The translations under genes and the position numbers were made by a program. A stretch of 64,000 bases of DNA. It comes from Undaria pinnatifida (taxonomy: Eukaryota > Sar > Phaeophyceae > Laminariales > Alariaceae). The stretch spans positions 18,735,318-18,799,317 of the forward strand of contig JABAKD010000009.1 in NCBI GenBank assembly GCA_012845835.1, read 5' to 3'. Shown here one piece after another: positions 60,511-64,000 of this stretch; positions within the stretch are counted from its first letter, which is position 1, and each line of letters opens with the position of its first letter. The notes beneath the pieces are model-generated. The model was not told where the DNA came from and did no database searches. It worked only from the letters and a program-made list of their open reading frames with translations.

Positions 60511-62305
60511 TATATATACACCGACCTGTTCATCAGGGGACACAGCGTTGCACGTCCTGGGCAATGGCCATCCCCGCATTTGGCCATACACCGAGGCGGG
60601 GTCACTACGCTCACAACCATCTCACGTACCCACCACGATACCCCGGCCATCGCACGGCACCGCTAAATGTGGATTATCATCGCTTACAGCGCCCCCCCCA
60701 AAAAACGAAGCACCAAGAGAGTATCCACCTAGAGACGACGCTCACGGCCGTAGCACACCATATCCCGTCGTGATCTTGGTCCTCAGTGGGTTCAGCATGA
60801 CCACGTGGTTTTCCACGTCCCTGAGAAGCCTGTGCCGGGTTTTCATACCGTGCGGGGCTCAACGGGAGGGGCTGGAGCCGCGCCGAAGGGGTGGCCGGGA
60901 AACACGGCATGTAGCAAGATGTCCCACCCGGCGATAGCAAACTCGTCCCGCTGTGTGCTCAGCAACCCCTCTGCCAGCGGTGAGCAACGATACGGGAAAG
61001 GGCGGGGGGGTGGGGGTGGAGGACGAGAGGAGGAGACCCCAAAACAAAACGACCATGAAACAGTGTTAAATTACGGAAACCGCACTCGTATGACCTTCTG
61101 CTTATGCATGACACGCACGCGCGTTGGAGGGGGAGCAATCAGGCAAAAGGCGCAAAATCATAAAAAAATTCTGAATGTCGTTACTAAAGGGGTAAAGCAA
61201 AACACCTTTTGGCTATAATAGTTTGTTTTTTGTGAATGACGGGCTTCCTTAACCCAAAAATGTCGTAAAAATCACGCTTGTAATGCGATTTCTTTTGCTT
61301 GTATCAGTATATACCTTGTCCATGGGGTTGTTTTTCCACAGAGGTGCACTTCGTTTTCTTCAAAAATCAGGATTTGTGTGGGGTATAGAGCCCCTCAAGT
61401 GAGAACTATAGACACGCCTACGCCAGGCAGGGTCTAATGACCAGAAGTTGTCCCCCCTTGGCCTAAGGGGGGCTGGTCAGCACCATTGAGGTGCCAGAAA
61501 GAGAGACAAGTTGTTGTATTAGCTCCAAAACACAAGAAAACAAGCGATCTTAACTTCATCCACGAATCCCATACCAGAATCCAGAAGGGGATAAATAGAA
61601 ACCCCTATTGTCTTCAGATCTAAACAACGTTCACACCTCACATCAGATCTTCAGCAGTCAATAACCACCAAGAAGATCAGCTGTCGTATCTTACCACCAG
61701 CACTACACACTCTCTGGTGCTCCACTGTCCACAGAACTCTGAGAAATACGTTGGTGCACCTCGACGCATGCTGTGACAGACGCAGCACTTGTAGGCTTAT
61801 TTTTTCCGAAAAACGGGGCTCCTTAATAATTTAAACCCAAAACCGTCGGAAAATAAATAAACAATAGGCCATTCTTGTTCTCAAATGAAATTTGTGCAAG
61901 TGTGTGTATTAACAACCATATCGTGGGTTTGATTCACAAAACACCATGTCATAAACGAAATATAGGTGTACCACGCAGCTTGCAAAGTTGAGCTTCAACC
62001 ATTCAATCGGTCGTACTCACAGATGACGTTTTTCAATTTTTGATAAAATCTGCCTTTTTTTGTACACCTAGACCATGGTTTTGTTAATCACAAAAGCGCT
62101 TTCAGTCTGCTCACAATTAGGTTTTCTGGTGAGTGAGGTAGAGAGTTTCTTAAGCCAAGAGCCTTGCAGTGAAAAAAGGCTGCACCTCTACGGTAGCATT
62201 CGTCCCTCTACCGTGTCACGCGTCTGGCCGCAACCCCGCCGCCGAGCATTGTCTCCTAGACAAGTCGCCGCTGGGGTGAGATCGCAGAAAAAAATAATAC
62301 GTGTA
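60511..62305. other. No gene recognised; candidate regulatory or LTR-like block
   Basis: A stem-loop at 61438-61479 (arms TGACCAG/CTGGTCA and inner CCCCCCTT/AAGGGGGG) is followed at 61590 by GGGGATAAATAGAAACCCC, a TATA-like word in a compact symmetric setting. The combination resembles a solo LTR or a promoter, but no boundaries or target duplication could be fixed. A copy of the CAGCTTGCAAAGATGAGT family lies at about 61970-62048. Confidence 0.35.
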
Positions 62306-62455
62306 CGATTACACTCCCATATGGAAAGTGGCGCAGCTCAAGGACGCGGACGCGGGGTCGAGCGGCGGCAGCCGCTACAACGATTGCACTCCCATACGGA
62401 AAGCGTCGCAGCTCAAAGACGCGGGCGCGGGGTGGAGCGGCGGCAGCCGCTACAA
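62306..62455 (+). repeat. 75-bp tandem duplication, frame-preserving
   Basis: Two units begin CGATTACACTCCCATATGG (62306) and CGATTGCACTCCCATACGG (62381) and end GAGCGGCGGCAGCCGCTACAA. The 75-bp spacing is exactly 25 codons; one plus frame reads GAGWSGGSRYK-type ends in both units, another GRGVERRQPLQ. Confidence 0.85.
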
Positions 62456-63381
62456 ATCTAGGTTCGGACATTGCACGAAACACCATAACTCCATATGTGT
62501 CTTTCACATAATAATGTGAACTTAATTCAAAAAAGATTATCAAGTGGTGTCGCGTACTGCACGGTTAGCCCGTTTACAGCTGCGTCCATGCTTCAGGAAT
62601 GGACTATTGGAATTAGACCTGAACCATTTTTACAGTACTAAAAGGTAGAAGGGTGGGAAATGAGGGCCTACAGAACAAAAAATACACATCGCCAACGGCC
62701 AAGCACAATAGCGGTAGAAGTTATTTGATCATCACATTACTTTCCCCCCCCGGGCACACAACTATTTGTAGGATACCATCGTACAGATGGCACGCGTGTT
62801 CGCCACGGCTTGCGCCGTTCACTTTCAAAGCAGACTGAACGGTGACCGACCCCGCCGATGACGAAGGACCCGCGCAAGAGCTCCACTCAAAACTTAATGA
62901 CAGGAGGTGTTTGTCACACCGCAGCATTGCTGTCTTCCAAGCCACGGTATAAATGCTTCCAGCGTCCCCATTGCGAGTGCCTTGCACATAGCGAGGCGGT
63001 CGTCGTCGCACATACCAAAACCTTAAAAACGCATGCTACTACTACTACTGTAGTACGTTAATGGTGCACCTAATTTATTCCGAGGGTGTTCACGCGAGGA
63101 GCTTTATACCTTACCCAAAAACTGTTTTTTATTGCAATATTCTAAATAAACACCTGGTACGCTAATAAATACGGCGAACCATGGAAACTTACCAACCAAA
63201 AACAAGCGGCCCGTGTATCACGCAGCTTGCAAAGATGAGTATCGGCCCTAAACTTGTTGAACGTACAGCTGACGTTGTATAGAATGATATTATATAATCC
63301 CATGACCTATTTCTGTAGCAAGCATGCAACGAACAATATCGCAAGGCACAGGGGGTATACCAGCGCCATTGGTTAGCGCCA
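62456..63381. other. No gene recognised
   Basis: Short frames only. A forward copy of the CAGCTTGCAAAGATGAGT family sits at 63205-63296 and a CTACTACTACTACTG patch near 63035. Nothing else supported. Confidence 0.45.
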
Positions 63382-63747
63382 TTGGCCACTAACACTTGCT
63401 CAGTTCAGGGGCCCCGGCAGTCAGAAAACTTTTCGCCCAAACGTGCTGCGTGCCCCGTTCGTGGCACTCGCGCTTATGGTGTACCAGGTACCAGGCACCA
63501 GGCATCAAGAAAGACCCCCAACATCGGCTCATCCGCCGTTCCAAAAAACGTGCTGCACGTCTCCGTCCGACCTCCAGGACACGCCGCATTTACAGCGCGC
63601 CAACTTCGCGCGCACCTGATGCACGCTAAGGTAGCGGTTTACCAAGATCTTCTTGCGGGGGCTCTGCGCCTCCCCCAACCATCTGACTCCGAGATGGCTA
63701 TGATGATGAAAGCGCAACTCGGTGAACACTGTCATCGCCTACTATAA
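63382..63747 (+). CDS. Open frame of 121 codons, function unknown
   Basis: The second half is protein-like: VLHVSVRPPGHAAFTARQLR, AHLMHAKVAVYQDLLAGALR, LPQPSDSEMAMMMKAQLG, then stop. The first half is weaker and includes TACCAGGTACCAGGCACCAG, a repeated motif of this window, so a real exon may start only near 63520. No domain recognised. It lies on the opposite strand from the exon at the window end. Confidence 0.22.
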   Translation: MATNTCSVQGPRQSENFSPKRAACPVRGTRAYGVPGTRHQASRKTPNIGSSAVPKNVLHVSVRPPGHAAFTARQLRAHLMHAKVAVYQDLLAGALRLPQPSDSEMAMMMKAQLGEHCHRLL

Positions 63748-63872
63748 TACTACGTGAATTTCGAATACAATGCAAAGTACAAACCGCGTCCCGACAAAAC
63801 TGGCAAGTTCTTCACTTGAGGAGGTCTGTAGCCAAAACATTTCAAAACGCTTAAAAACACTTCAACCCTTAC

Positions 63873-64000
63873 TTCACCCTCATCGTAGAATTGGTCACCT
63901 GCGTCTCGTTCAAACGTCGTGGTGACCACGTAGGGCTTGATGGGAGGCTTGAACGGCAGGTTCACCCTTCCAGAAAGCCGCCATCGTACCACAATATCCT
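63873..64000 (-). CDS. Partial exon of a minus-strand gene running off the window
   Basis: The minus strand reads WRLSGRVNLPFKPPIKPYVV then TTTFERDAGDQFYDEGE, followed by a GTAAGG donor. The balanced, motif-rich sequence with an immediate canonical donor marks a genuine exon. The rest of the gene lies mostly beyond 64000, and no following exon was identified between 63400 and 63870. I do not recognise the family. Confidence 0.6.

Overview
This is nuclear DNA from an intron-rich eukaryote. Short exons have clean AG/GT borders and matching phases, introns hold long microsatellites, and most of the window is repeats. The closest overall fit is a brown alga or related stramenopile: a leucine-rich-repeat protein kinase with an HGDLYAHN catalytic loop, TTAGGG-type interstitial telomere sequence, moderate GC, and DIRS-type and LINE-type retroelement relics. 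That placement is inference; no marker gene in the window proves it. There are no bacterial operons, CRISPR arrays, rRNA genes or convincing stand-alone tRNA genes.

Layout. 1-2.9 kb has no recognisable gene. At 2.9-9.9 kb a minus-strand gene of at least ten exons carries an NTF2/SnoaL-like domain followed by an acidic, Gly-rich and helical C-terminal half; its introns hold a (CTA)n run, a GTTACC satellite and a C/T-rich tract. At 10.1-11.0 kb there is a GGATAA satellite with a ~415-bp higher-order period. At 13.9-15.1 kb there is a duplicated block, one copy of which contains a SINE. At 16.9-17.8 kb there is a probable two-exon minus-strand gene fragment. From 20 to 45 kb lies a repeat graveyard: a tRNA-derived SINE family, two MITE families, several older dispersed repeats, a DIRS-like retrotransposon relic (27.7-30.1 kb) and two LINE fragments (35.7-36.3 and 39.9-40.9 kb). 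At 45.1-52.3 kb a plus-strand multi-exon LRR-kinase gene is the best-supported gene here. Behind it is a ~1-kb 21-bp minisatellite, open in several frames on both strands. The last 10 kb are mainly tandem repeats, ending in one exon of a minus-strand gene that runs off the window.

The two main genes face away from each other and are more than 35 kb apart, so no shared pathway is implied. The most notable results are the SINE family with a paralogous empty site, an 82-bp MITE bounded by TTAA that can be seen inserted inside another repeat, a second MITE family with TAGTGCGG termini, a roughly 30-fold excess of the 9-mer TACCAGGTA/TACCTGGTA, and a splice donor built from a (GTA)n repeat. All exon models were read by eye from phase and splice-site consistency and have no transcript support here.
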